DNA of 22,336 bases, taken from positions 1 to 22,336 of the forward strand of contig JAUGWO010000215.1 in the NCBI GenBank assembly GCA_049724395.1, given 5' to 3'. The DNA comes from Spongospora subterranea f. sp. subterranea. Taxonomy: Eukaryota; Endomyxa: Phytomyxea; Phytomyxea; Plasmodiophorida. Within the stretch, counting starts at the first letter, position 1. Each line of letters starts with the position of its first letter. Below, piece after piece: positions 1 to 8,616 of this stretch. Below the pieces are notes generated by a model. The model did not search any database and had not been told where the DNA came from. It saw only the letters and a program-made list of their open reading frames with translations. The translations under genes were made by a program, and so were the position numbers.

Positions 1-666
1 ACCGCTCACCGTGTCCTAATCAAGACGATGGATGTCATCCCCTTATGTTCGTGTCCTGACTTTGCGTGTTGTCGAATCCCATGTCGACACATTGCTGCCG
101 TATGCTCTGCGATGAACGTCGATCCCATGGATGTAAAGTATCTGACTCCCCGATGGCGTCTTGATCAACACCCGTAATGGCAAATTGCATACTGCCGCGT
201 CAACCCGAACATATCGCCTCTGACTAACGCCATCTTCAATGTAGGCACGTCGGCAGTTGTGCCGTCTGTCAACGATGACGCATATGCCCAAATCACAGTG
301 CCCGAGGTGAACTTCCATTACCGCCATTTAATGCAAGCCGCCAAGGAAATCGTTCAATTCGGGCAGACCAGTGTCGCTGCATTCAAACGGACAATTATGG
401 CCTTCAACGCTCTATGTATCGACTCGAAAGAACCAGTGCCAGTCGAATCATCTATCGAAGCGGTGCCGTCTGGTTTTGCCAGTATTCGAGCGCCGATTGC
501 CAAACGTGTCAAGAAGCGCGGGCGGCGATCGAACGACGAACTCGTAAATCGGTCAGCTCTACAAACTAGGCATTCAACCAAGAAGGCAAGACACTGCAAA
601 ACCTGTAAAGAGCACGGATTGACCGCCAAGGATCACCGTTCAGGTGGCCGGTGTCCTTTTGGGTAA
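1..666 (+). pseudogene. MULE-type transposase, C-terminal part with SWIM zinc finger (partial, one in-frame stop)
   Basis: The frame is open from base 1, so the 5' part lies outside the window. Residues about 16-30 read C-S-C-P-D ... P-C-R-H, the CxC...CxH pattern of a SWIM zinc finger. In Mutator-like transposases and FAR1/FHY3 relatives this finger follows the DDE catalytic core. The same frame continues to 666 and ends in a basic stretch (KRVKKRGRR) and a C-x2-C-x-H knuckle (CKTCKEHG ... RCPFG), the usual tail of these proteins. A TAA at 175-177 interrupts the frame. A possible 71-base GT...AG intron (174-244) with a CTAAC branch-like site spans that stop but would change frame, so a decayed copy is more likely. 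It could also be a domesticated MULE-derived host gene. The catalytic core is not in view. Confidence 0.7.
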
Positions 667-740
667 AACCGGTGCAGCAATTAATTAAGACCGCACACAT
701 TGTGGAAGTCGTCGCAGACTGTTCGTCCGATGACACCTGC

Positions 741-1070
741 TCAGAATCGAACAATATTCCACTGATACAGCGCTTTGTTGGCGGAGGTTCCACGAACCAA
801 AGCAGATCGCAATTCTGACGAGGACATTATTGTCTTCATGGCTGCGAATGCATTGTTACACAATGAATAAATACATTTTACAGATTAAACATTCAATTTC
901 TCTGTGCAAATCGTTTTTCTTAATGCGGAAGGTGCAGTGTCAGGGCCAATTATTTACATTTATTGTGTAACTGCATCGCATTTACCGCCATGAAGTCAAT
1001 GATATTCCCGTCTGAGCTGCGATACCTCCGCCAGAACGCGCTGTATCAATGGACTATTGTTCTGGAACAT
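741..1070. repeat. Diverged inverted repeat, two gene-end-like arms tail to tail
   Basis: Bases about 745-865 and the reverse complement of about 960-1070 are similar (roughly three in four bases by eye). Both arms encode the same short peptide: NNIPLIQRFVGG on the plus strand of the left arm and NNSPLIQRVLAE on the minus strand of the right arm. The ~95-base middle is AT-rich and holds no gene. This could be the end of a fold-back transposon or an old inverted duplication of a gene 3' end. The left arm lies just downstream of the MULE transposase fragment and may be part of the same element. Confidence 0.55.
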
Positions 1071-1112
1071 AGTGGAACAACTGTGCGCAACCTTGCTACA
1101 AGTGCACCCTAC

Positions 1113-1186
1113 TGGCGGACAGAATCCTTTCCATCCGCCAGTCTCGTCACATAGGGGACTGGCGGACAGAATCCAGTCTGTCCGCA
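1113..1186. repeat. Short repeats and hairpin around CTGGCGGACAGAATCC
   Basis: The 16-base word CTGGCGGACAGAATCC occurs at about 1113-1128 and 1159-1174. The inverse (TCCGCCAGT, AGTCTGTCCGC) lies between and just after them, so the segment can form stem-loops. It sits at the outer edge of the 741-1070 inverted repeat and may be a transposon end. No coding function is visible. Confidence 0.45.
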
Positions 1187-1357
1187 AGTTTGTGCTTTAT
1201 GTTGAGGCCTTTCGAAACACTATAGTACGCGACTGCCCCGTCCGACATCAAAGTCGAAGACGGCGGAGCAAGGCTACAAACAACTGCAGGCGTTCTCCGA
1301 TATTTGCAGCAGTTTCCGACGATGATATGTTTGGTTTTTGCAGATATGGTGCTCTTG

Positions 1358-1987
1358 CCCAGGCAATCAACGTTTGTGAATTCAATCAACACAAGATTGT
1401 AAGCAGAAATGTTGAAGGTGGAGTCGGCGATAGTGAAATCTCGGTACTGCAGAGCCTAGGGCACGTTCATGGAAATGGGATGATGTCGCTGACAACCCGT
1501 GCTGAAACATCGTAACCTGTCACCTTTTCCGGATATTCCCATCCTTTGAATGCGGTCGTCAATGTGCGAGGGGTCTCTTTTGCTCAAGTTCAACAAGACC
1601 TTTCGCCGCAAGAGCTGTATCTGATTCGGCAAACAGGCCCAGCTTTGGGTTTGCCGCAACTGCGGAAGATTTTGCTTCGTTTCTTGAAAATAGAAAATAC
1701 TCTAGTCAGCTCCTTCATCGCGTGGTGGCCGAAGCGAAAAGAGAGGTTCATGGGAATGACTCCGAATCCATGAACGAGTTTATGAGATTTGGGGTGAAAC
1801 CAATATCTGGAAAAGGTGTTTTCCAAACAGGATACGACGTGTCAGCATGGGTTGTCAGCGCCATAATCCCATTTCCATGCATGGTGCTCTACGCTCTGCA
1901 GCACGGAGATTCACTATCGCCGACTCCACCTTCAACATTTCTGCTCACAATCTTGTGTTGATTGTATTCACAAACGTTGATTGCCTA
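1358..1987. mobile_element. Fold-back element with ~180-base inverted arms
   Basis: Bases 1358-1537 match the reverse complement of 1802-1987, with scattered mismatches and small gaps. The arms begin with AGGCAATCAACGTTTGTGAA and end near a shared CACCTTTTCC-GATATT. The ~265-base centre is open in frame from about 1656 to 1850 and reads like degraded coding sequence (for example AEAKREVHGNDSESMNEF), but I cannot name it. Long inverted ends with a central gene fragment suggest a non-autonomous DNA transposon, perhaps MULE-like given the transposase remnant upstream. No target-site duplication was found. Confidence 0.55.
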
Positions 1988-2002
1988 GGCAATCAACGTT
2001 TG
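1971..2002. repeat. 32-base perfect palindrome centred on CCTAGG
   Basis: Bases 1971-1986 are the exact reverse complement of 1987-2002. The right half repeats the outer end of the left arm of the 1358-1987 fold-back element, so the palindrome looks like the junction of two element ends placed head to head. It could extrude as a cruciform. Confidence 0.8.
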
Positions 2003-2080
2003 CCGCAACTGGTCTCTCATACAGCGTCATTGGGTGGGCAAGAATGTTAGCTCTTGCAATATCAATCGTATTTAGTACTC

Positions 2081-3587
2081 TATTTTTTAGCGACAGCCCA
2101 GGGATTGGCGAATGTTTGGATATTATACCAGAACCACAGGATGGAATTGCTGATTCGAGTAAGTGAAAAACCTGGAATTCCTATATGAATGTATTGTTGA
2201 CCTGATTTCAGATGATGTTGGTACGATTCTTTGATTGCAGCATCTTAGTTGTACGGTTTTTGATGCAAGGTATTCAAGGGGGTGGTTGGGGAATGCTGGC
2301 GACAGAATTGCAATCCAGGACTTGTTGGTATTTCAAACCCAGACGCCCAGCGGAATGTACCCGGTCTGCAAAACTGGCCGTCGAATTCTTTGGAAAGGCT
2401 GCGTTTTCGATGAGAGGGTGTGGAAGGGTTTCCCCGCAGCGACCAACGAACGTACGAAAGGACCTCGCTTTCGCTTCAGAGGCAGATTTTTCTTTGGAGC
2501 GGGATTTGCCAAAGGTCAAGGACTGGAACCGTTTCGACAGAACGGAACTTGTACGTTTGCCAGACCGGCGCAACAAGTCCGATGGGTGTGTGGGTTCGCG
2601 GCGATCATCAAAGTAAAGAGGGTTCAATCTTGCAGATTGTTCCCTTTGTTGAAAATTGAGGAAGAGGACGTGACTGGGACGATATTGTGCCGGGTCGTGG
2701 CATCACTCGCAAGGCTGGAGGATGCAGAATTCGCACATACTCTACTGATCTGCGCATAACTGCGTTAACCCAATTTTGGGGATTATGATCTTGAGCTCTT
2801 GCTTGTCTCGGAACCGGGCAAGCCCATCATTGGTGAGAGTGCTGCACAAGATCAAGGAATTGGCGGACTGTCATAAAGTGGGGACTGCCTATCATTCAAC
2901 TCATGCAAAAGTGTGCAAATCCTGCACTCTCCAGCCTCAAGAGCAATGCCACGACCCGGCACAATATCGTCCCAGTCACGTCCTCTTCCTCCTTTTTCAA
3001 CAAAGGGAATAATCTGCAAGATTGAACCTCATCACGTTGATGATCGCCGCGAACCCACACACCCATCCGGACTTGTTGCCAATCATGGCCGTTCTGGCAA
3101 ACGCACAAATTCCGTTTTCGTCGAAACGGTTCCAGTCCTTGACCGTTGGCAGGTTCCGCTAAAAAAAACTGCCTCTGAAGGGAAAGCGAGGTCCTTGTCA
3201 TCGGACCTCGCTTTCGTACGTTCGCTGGTCGCTACCGGGAAACCCTTCCACACCCTCTCCTCCAAAACGCTGCCTCTTCAAAGAATTCGACGGCTCGTTT
3301 TGCAGACCGGGTACGTTCCGCTGGGCGTCTGGGTTTGAAGTACCAACAAGTCCTGGATTGCAATTCTGTCGCCAGCATTCCCCAACGACCCTGAATACCT
3401 TGCATTCAAAACCGTACAACTAAGATGCTGTAATCAAAGAGGCGTACCAACATCATCTGAAATCAGGTCAACAATACATTCATATAGGAATTCCAGGTTT
3501 TTCACTTATTCGAATCAGCAATCCCATCTTGTGGTTTTGGTGTAATATCCAAACATTCGCCAATCCCTGGGCTGTCGCTAAAAAAAT
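2081..3587. mobile_element. Fold-back DNA transposon with ~660-base terminal inverted repeats
   Basis: The left arm (2081 to about 2741) and right arm (about 2914 to 3587) are reverse complements over almost their whole length, with small differences, around a ~172-base unique spacer. The ends read TTTTTTAGCGACAGCCC outward-in on both sides and are flanked by TA (2081-2082 and 3588-3589), so a TA target duplication is possible. Each arm contains GTAAGT...TTTCAG (about 2159-2211 in the left arm), a good match to a ~52-base intron, and fragments of open frame, so the arms may derive from a captured host gene. No transposase is visible, which makes it non-autonomous. A MULE or Tc1-like family is possible, but the family is not certain. 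Confidence 0.75.
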
Positions 3588-3589
3588 AC

Positions 3590-4591
3590 AACCTCTGTTC
3601 AGAATCAGTAGTCCGATTTGCCCAGTTTCTCAAGATTAAGGTAGATTTTTGTCCGAACATACCGCAGACAATGAATTTAATTAGATCTTTTCACGAGGTT
3701 TATTTTGGTATGCTGTTCGTCCACTTTTAAGAATTCGAAACCTGCGCTATAGCTTTTTCAAAACTCCTTTTTCGCGGCCAGCTCTTCTTTTCCGCTGATG
3801 GCGTAATCCTCTCGTGACGACCTTGACAAACTGAATGGTAACCAAAACTGATTGGTGACCTGATCTGCCATCCAAAGGATGACCGCGGCTGTAGATGAAA
3901 ACTGACGAATACCTACGGAACATATACTCTCGTTAGAATTAAAATACATTGAATGTGGATGGAGCAAAAAAACATTCGTTGCGTTGAACCAAAAAATTTA
4001 GAGTTAAGAGGCATCGTGGCCCTCAAAAATATAAACGAACAGCGAATCAAAAGGGACTTCAAGCTGCAGAGAGTTGTAAATGTGCAGCGCAAACAAGGAT
4101 GGGTGACATGACCTGACAAGCAAAGCATGAAGGATGGGGTGATGAAAACTGACGGGAACCTGGGGAAGATAAATCGTTAGAATTGAAAATGAACAGCGCG
4201 TGGCAACTCGGTCTGAACTCGATAACTGAAATTTTATCTTCCAGTCTGACCTAGCACCCAAAAACTTGATTAGTGGATAATTGGGGAAATTGGCAAACAA
4301 AAACTCAAAACTGAACTGTCCGAATCAAATTCGATACGTCGACGAACCGATTTCGATAACTAAAAGTACACCGCAGAATCAGTTCCAGCGCGCCATTTTG
4401 ATCACGCCGACGCAACACCAAAAACAAACACAACGCCCCGAAATCCTGCCAGATAACCAAATCCAAACTTGGATCCGACTCCGTATTACTCCTTATACAC
4501 AGATGCTGTTGCCTATTGCGGTTGCCTCACTCGTCTTCCTCTTTTCGTTCGGCGAGAACCTAACAGCCACGATCCTCGAAGTGGTCTATCC
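3590..4591. other. Gene-poor stretch with a diverged ~250-base tandem duplication
   Basis: Bases about 3820-3960 and 4065-4210 are weakly similar in the same orientation. The best shared block is GATGAAAACTGACG followed ~25 bases later by GTTAGAATT-AAAAT. On the minus strand each copy has an acceptor-like site (CCGTAG or CCCCAG) before the block, so these may be duplicated exon starts. A minus-strand frame at 3758-3967 reads as plausible protein but is too short to name. Nothing else is recognised here. Confidence 0.35.
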
Positions 4592-5056
4592 AGCCAAGAA
4601 TCACAATAGAAGCGAATATTCAAAATGACGATAACGGGCGAGGGAGTCTGTTGCCATATTTCACCTGGATGGCAACAGCTAAGGTATGATTCCAATAACA
4701 CGACTTCGCAGATATGACACTATTTCATGAATCTGGGTCGTCATCGCCATTCAATGCGATTTGGTCACCGAGCCTTTCCTCAGGTATTATCTGACCCTAT
4801 GTCCCCAGAAATACGCTTCGAATTCCACGAACTTGCATCGCCAGGTCTAAGAGGTTCGTCCTGGTAATGGTTCAGAACGAAAGAGGTTAGCGACGTACTT
4901 CAATTGCAACGATCCAGATTGGTGATTTAGTTCTTTAATCCGTTCATATACCGTGTTTTAGACGAAGAATTAGGTGATGTGGCGAGATCCTGCCAGGGCC
5001 ATTGAAACCATCACGAATTGCAACCACATATGAAAACAGTTAGTTCTAAAACCACA
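4592..5056. repeat. Segmental repeat, copy 1 (decayed)
   Basis: About 465 bases here match 7706-8170 in the same orientation at high identity, with several small insertions and deletions. Copy 2 carries an open minus-strand exon, while in copy 1 the same frame is interrupted by indels, so copy 1 looks like the decayed duplicate. The homology stops at TTTTAGAACTAAC on the right. Beyond it, copy 1 has a different minus-strand open frame (about 5080-5199, EEWRNIIAVSQTGKDEF...). The repeats do not look like LTRs, having no TG...CA ends and no retroelement genes between them. Confidence 0.75.
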
Positions 5057-5199
5057 ACAGGAAAGTTGAATTGATTGGAGAGGTGAATGGGGGAACCCTG
5101 GTGCATTATTTATCCCTAGAACCGTTCCTCCCTCATCTTTGACTCTGAACTCATCCTTGCCCGTTTGGCTAACCGCGATAATGTTGCGCCATTCTTCCA

Positions 5200-7540
5200 A
5201 TGAGTGTCCTTAACTTGTTGGGATTGCTGCTTGTGGCCACCGGACCGACTCGATCTGTGACAACCGAACCTGGTTATGGTTGAGACGAACCGCTTGGCTC
5301 AGATCAGGCCAATGCCGCCACAAGAATGGCCTACTCGACTTTTTCGGTATGGATTACGGAATGTCGCTTCAAAAAGTTACTTCAGAAATTCTGAGATCAT
5401 GTGTCCTTGCAGGACACCATGTCGACGTCTCAGGAGTGGACAATGCTCGATGGATGAGACCCACGAGGAGTGGGCGAAGCTCCTTGATGAGACCCACGAG
5501 AATTGNNGATGAGACCAACGAGGAGTGGACAATGCTCCTTGATGAGACCCACGATTCACACTTTCCAGTATTCGAATATTCGACATTGGTGTCACATTGG
5601 CCGCAAGGCAATTCCTTGTTTGATTTTTCCAATATCCATGGGGTCGACCAGTTTTGGGAAAGTTCTTCGATAAAAGTAGCCGTTCAGTTCATCTTCATAT
5701 AGAGATTTGGCGTGTTAAGTGCGTTTTTAGGAATGGCACTCGAGCCCGGGTTTGAAATTTGACGCTTCTCAGATCGGTTTCGATTCTCAACAGTTGAGCC
5801 AAGAGAGGGCGAGAATCTCGATTGCATTATCGATCCAATTCGAATCAATATTGGTTCGGAAATTTTGCCGTCGAAAGACTTTATCGAAAATAACCTGCCC
5901 GATAACAAAAACGCCCACAGGTTTGGTGACAGTTCTTCCAAAAATTCAGCTGTTCAGTTCAAGGCCAACTTGTGTTTCGGTTTGCTAATTAGTACGTCTT
6001 AGGATTGGAACCCGAGCACGAGTTCAAACCGTGATGCATCCCGTGTCAGTATTGATGGTCAACAGTCAATTGAATGCGTAGATGGCGAAAATCTCGATTG
6101 CCCTATCGACGATTTGATTAATTCGAAGCCTCAGCCTGCTGGCGTTCGTGCAAATTTCGTGCCAGTAAGCGATGGCCGAGAATCGTAATCTCCAATATCT
6201 GCTTATGCCATACTAGGATGGATTACCGGAGCACACTCACAAAATGGTTCCCTTTCGTGTGCCAAGTACTTGTCTATTGAGAATGCTCTGTCGGCACCTA
6301 AACTGGGACCTGGATGAGGTCAAAGACTATGATACCCTCTGTGTGTTTCTGGTCAGAATTCTGGGTCCCCGCTCTGTCTGGGATTTGATGATCACAAACG
6401 GTATCGTCTGTTTAGGGAAAGGAGGAGAAACCAGAACAGATCGAGTTTTACAACACTGTTGCCATGACGGAATCCATCATGGAATTGTTGCGCGGAAAGT
6501 CGGTGCGGCATAAGATTGAGTTCGGACAAAACAACATCGAGGTTTCTGAACGAATGCTAATTGGCAAGGCAACCAGCACCCTGCAAAAACTTATCCTAAT
6601 TTCGAATTTTGTTTTGAAACTGGTGATTTATCGCAAAAGATAGCTCTGCAGATTTAATCCTAATGTGATTGAGTGGCTGAAGCGCATTTGTATTCCCGTC
6701 CTTCAATGTCTTGTGAAATGTTGTGGCAAAGACATGGAACTGTTCCAGACACGTTGGGGAAAGCTTTTCGCGCACCACAATTTCGGAGTGAAATGCTGCC
6801 CCGGTCCTGAATCAAATATTTACACCTGCGGTTACCACAGCAACAAAATAACACTGACAAGAGGTTTTCATTCGCTTTTTTTTAGAATCGCTGATGAATG
6901 TGCTTTCAGAGACAAATGCTCCGGTTCATTGGATCTCAAAGCTCTTGTTATTGCCATACGAACGTCCACTTCCGCTCAAGAAAAACTCAATCTGTGTTGT
7001 GAATTCTACGAGAAATACCGATCCAGCGGCGCCAATGCTCGACAGGTTTTCCAACCATTTTATAGCAAGTCTCATAAACCCATCTGGGGGTGTTTTGTTC
7101 ATCACTGTGGCCAAAATATCAATAAATGGATTCGAAAATGGGGCAATAAATTCAGGCATGGGGAATTCGGCAGGCGGAAATGTCATGGCTTGGAGTCCCA
7201 TCGTTGCGGATCGATCGAGCCGCCATTTGATATTCCAGCAAGGTTTAAGCTTCCCCAAAAATCAACCCGACACCTCCCAGCGCTTTCCGAAATTCTCGAA
7301 GAGTATGGTCAGTTCGTGATTGCGAAGACAGTATCAATGACATCTCCTCATTCGGGTTTAATCACTTTCATCCGAAGAATCCGTCCTGTCACCAATTGTT
7401 TACATCTTCATTGCGCTGGGAGTGTTGAGGAATTTGTTCGAAGGTGGGGAGCATTACTAGAGTACACCACGTTCAGTCGCAAGTGTTGTCCTCGAAGAGG
7501 CAGAAAGGAATCAGATATCTGTCAATATAATTCTCGGTGA
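5200..7540 (+). CDS. Candidate multi-exon gene: secreted repeat protein with three C-terminal Cys/Trp modules
   Basis: The first ATG (5200) starts MSVLNLLGLLLVATGP, a good signal-peptide-like hydrophobic start. GT...AG introns compatible with phase 0 are seen at 5347-5412 (66), 5682-5730 (49), 5952-6002 (51), 6165-6216 (52) and one ending at 6415 whose donor is unclear (6319, 6352 or 6376). Another must end near 6643-6651. In order the gene would encode a signal peptide, an acidic 11-residue repeat, a duplicated exon with the word GENLDC, a middle part, and three Cys/Trp modules. Problems are a TGA at 5281, a one-base slip near 5450, a frame slip in the exon at 5731-5951, and two undetermined bases at 5506-5507. 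It may be a pseudogene, an error-containing assembly, or two genes. No known family is recognised. Confidence 0.4.
5432..5554 (+). repeat. 33-base coding minisatellite (DETHEEWxxLL), with an NN gap
   Basis: Units starting GATGAGACCCACGAGGAGTGG begin at 5453, 5486, 5508 and 5541, with a partial unit before 5453. Spacing is 33, 22 and 33 bases; the short step contains the two undetermined bases, so unit number in the true genome is unknown. One frame gives an 11-residue acidic repeat, D-E-T-H-E-E-W-x-x-L-L. Since 33 is a multiple of three, copy number can change without loss of frame. Confidence 0.85.
5682..6164 (+). repeat. Tandem exon-intron duplication, ~270-base unit
   Basis: Two units in tandem each contain a ~50-base intron starting GTTCAGTTC and ending TTAG, followed by an exon starting (E/D)W(H/N) and containing GENLDC-ID. 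Intron 5682-5730 matches intron 5952-6002, and exon 5731-5951 matches exon 6003-6164. Offsets are 270-276 bases. Both introns are in phase 0, so duplication keeps the frame. The first exon has a one-frame slip relative to the second. The conserved donor begins GTTCAG rather than GTAAG. Confidence 0.55.
6652..7540 (+). CDS. C-terminal exon with three repeated Cys/Trp modules, family unknown
   Basis: A long uninterrupted frame ends at TGA 7538-7540. Counting from codon 6665, three modules occur at residues about 11-55, 139-181 and 241-286. Each has C-x4-C (15/20, 143/148, 245/250), then exactly 10 residues to a WG pair (31, 159, 261), then exactly 8 residues to F (40, 168, 270), then K-C(C) (44, 173, 274) and a last Cys 8-12 residues on. 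Spacing is nearly identical while other residues have diverged, so the Cys and Trp positions look selected. The pattern suggests small zinc-binding or disulfide-bonded domains; which one depends on whether the protein is secreted. There is no ATG close to the acceptor sites at 6643 and 6651, so this is probably the last exon of the 5200-7540 gene. Confidence 0.6.
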
Positions 7541-7705
7541 TCCCAAGGTTAGATATTTGTTGACCCTTCATTGCCCGTAAAATGTTTTACACAAACAACA
7601 GTAATGAATACAATGGGACAACGCATCAACTTGTCGACATGGGATAGAACCGATTTGTCGGAATAATGATGATGGGTTATGACATACGTATTGTGAGATG
7701 TTAGT
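7541..7705. other. Downstream region, no gene seen
   Basis: This is an AT-rich stretch between the stop of the Cys/Trp-module exon and segmental repeat copy 2. It probably holds the 3' untranslated region and intergenic sequence. No repeat or RNA gene was recognised. Confidence 0.4.
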
Positions 7706-8170
7706 TATTCAGCCAACAATCTCAATAGAATCGAATTTTCGAAATGACGATAACTGTCGAGGGAGTCTGTTGCCATATTTCACCTGGATGGCAAAACGGT
7801 CAAGGTATGATTCCAATAACACGACATCGCCGACAATGACACTATCTCATGAATCTGGGCCGTCATCGCCATTCACTGCGATTTGGTCACCCAACCTTTC
7901 CTCAGGTATTACTGACCCTATGTCCCTGAAATACGCTCTGAAATCCACGAACTTGCATCGCCAGGTATCATAGGTTCGTCCTGGTAATGGTTCACAACGA
8001 AAGAGGTTAGCGACGTACTTCAATTGCAACGATCCAGATTGGTGATTTAGTTCTTTAATCTGTTTATATACGTGTTTCAGACGAAGAATTAGGTGATGTG
8101 GCGAGATCTTGCCAGGGCCATTGAAACCATCACGAATTGCAACCTCATATGAAAACAGTTAGTTCTAAAA
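7706..8170. repeat. Segmental repeat, copy 2 (better preserved)
   Basis: This matches 4592-5056 in the same orientation. The two copies flank the 5200-7540 candidate gene. This copy keeps an open minus-strand exon that is disrupted in copy 1, so it is probably the parent or the younger copy. Confidence 0.75.
7847..8158 (-). CDS. Terminal exon of an unrecognised minus-strand gene
   Basis: The frame is open from 8158 down to a TGA at 7847-7849 and encodes about 100 residues, including HHLILRLKHVYKQIKEL and YFRDIGSVIPEERLGDQIAV. The protein start is not here. A branch-like CTAAC and an acceptor-like ATATGAG at about 8146-8163 suggest that the exon starts at GTT, about 8145. Upstream on the same strand lies another coding-like stretch (8164-8234 and 8507-8616) split by a LINE tail. 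The stop and the reading frame are partly shared with decayed copy 1. I do not recognise the family. Confidence 0.45.
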   Translation of the reverse strand: MFSYEVAIRDGFNGPGKISPHHLILRLKHVYKQIKELNHQSGSLQLKYVANLFRCEPLPGRTYDTWRCKFVDFRAYFRDIGSVIPEERLGDQIAVNGDDGPDS

Positions 8171-8220
8171 CTTCTGACGTCATCTTTCCCAAGCTTCCTT
8201 TAGACTTGGCAGATTCTAAG

Positions 8221-8237
8221 AGCTCCTTCATCATGGG
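8221..8237. repeat. Target-site duplication, left copy (LINE tail)
   Basis: AGCTCCTTCATCATGGG directly precedes the LINE tail and recurs at 8507-8524 with one extra base. A 17-18 base duplication is typical of target-primed reverse transcription. Confidence 0.85.
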
Positions 8238-8506
8238 TCTGACCACATGGCCATAATGAATGTGGAAGAGTCAGCTGCTTGTAGTAAACTCGAAATTCTG
8301 GATAGGCAATGTAATCGGGTGGGGGCAGGTTCCATTCGGTATGGTCGTAGGACAGGTTATGTTGCTTAATCCAGCTGGTCTAATAGGTCCCTTCATTGGC
8401 TACCCAAGCTACTTGTAGCGGCCAGGCGGAAGTAGGGAAAACCTGGTAGTACACAGGATCACCCGACCCATAAGAACCCGCGAACCTTTGTATACCATAC
8501 CACCAT
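8238..8506 (+). mobile_element. 5'-truncated LINE copy (3' untranslated tail only)
   Basis: This segment is nearly identical to 17682-17949, the 3' untranslated region after the LINE coding frame there, and ends in the same ATACC-unit tail. It contains no coding sequence. The flanking 17-18 base duplications and truncation from the 5' end show a LINE insertion. It lies antisense to the minus-strand gene it interrupts. High similarity to the second copy points to recent activity of the family. Confidence 0.85.
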
Positions 8507-8524
8507 AGCTCCTTCATCAATGGG
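8507..8524. repeat. Target-site duplication, right copy (LINE tail)
   Basis: AGCTCCTTCATCAATGGG matches the left copy at 8221-8237 apart from one added A. Confidence 0.85.
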
Positions 8525-8616
8525 CGATGCAACCGACGTTGTCGCGCCTCAGTTACAATTTCACTCGGAATTCCGCTGAGGCTGATAAAAATATCACCGC
8601 GGACTCCGCACTCTTT

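Larger units (their letters stand above)
8164..8616 (-). pseudogene. Upstream exon of the same minus-strand gene, split by a LINE insertion
   Basis: Reading the minus strand, 8616 down to the right target duplication gives GDIFISLSGIPSEIVTEARQ and on to RPLMKEL. The left side resumes with MKELLESAKSKGSLGKMTSE. The two halves meet in the same frame once the LINE tail and one copy of the target duplication are left out, so the LINE fell into a coding exon. A frame change toward the 7847-8158 exon could be a 28-base GT...AG gap, too short for a normal intron here, or a lesion. The function is unknown. Confidence 0.45.

Noticed and set aside
174-244. A 71-base GT...AG intron with a CTAAC branch-like site that would remove the stop in the MULE transposase fragment
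   Set aside because: Splicing there moves the downstream part out of the frame that carries the conserved C-terminal knuckle, so an in-frame stop in a decayed copy is the simpler reading.
2212-3338. Several overlapping frames of 80-170 codons on both strands
   Set aside because: They are mirror images in the two arms of the fold-back element, and none is clearly preferred or conserved between arms.
4281-4628. Plus-strand open frame of about 115 codons
   Set aside because: It has no ATG start, low-complexity composition, and runs into the segmental repeat, whose coding sense is on the other strand.
4592-8170. The ~465-base direct repeats as LTRs of a retroelement
   Set aside because: They lack TG...CA ends, target duplications and any retroelement gene between them, and they carry an antisense exon instead.
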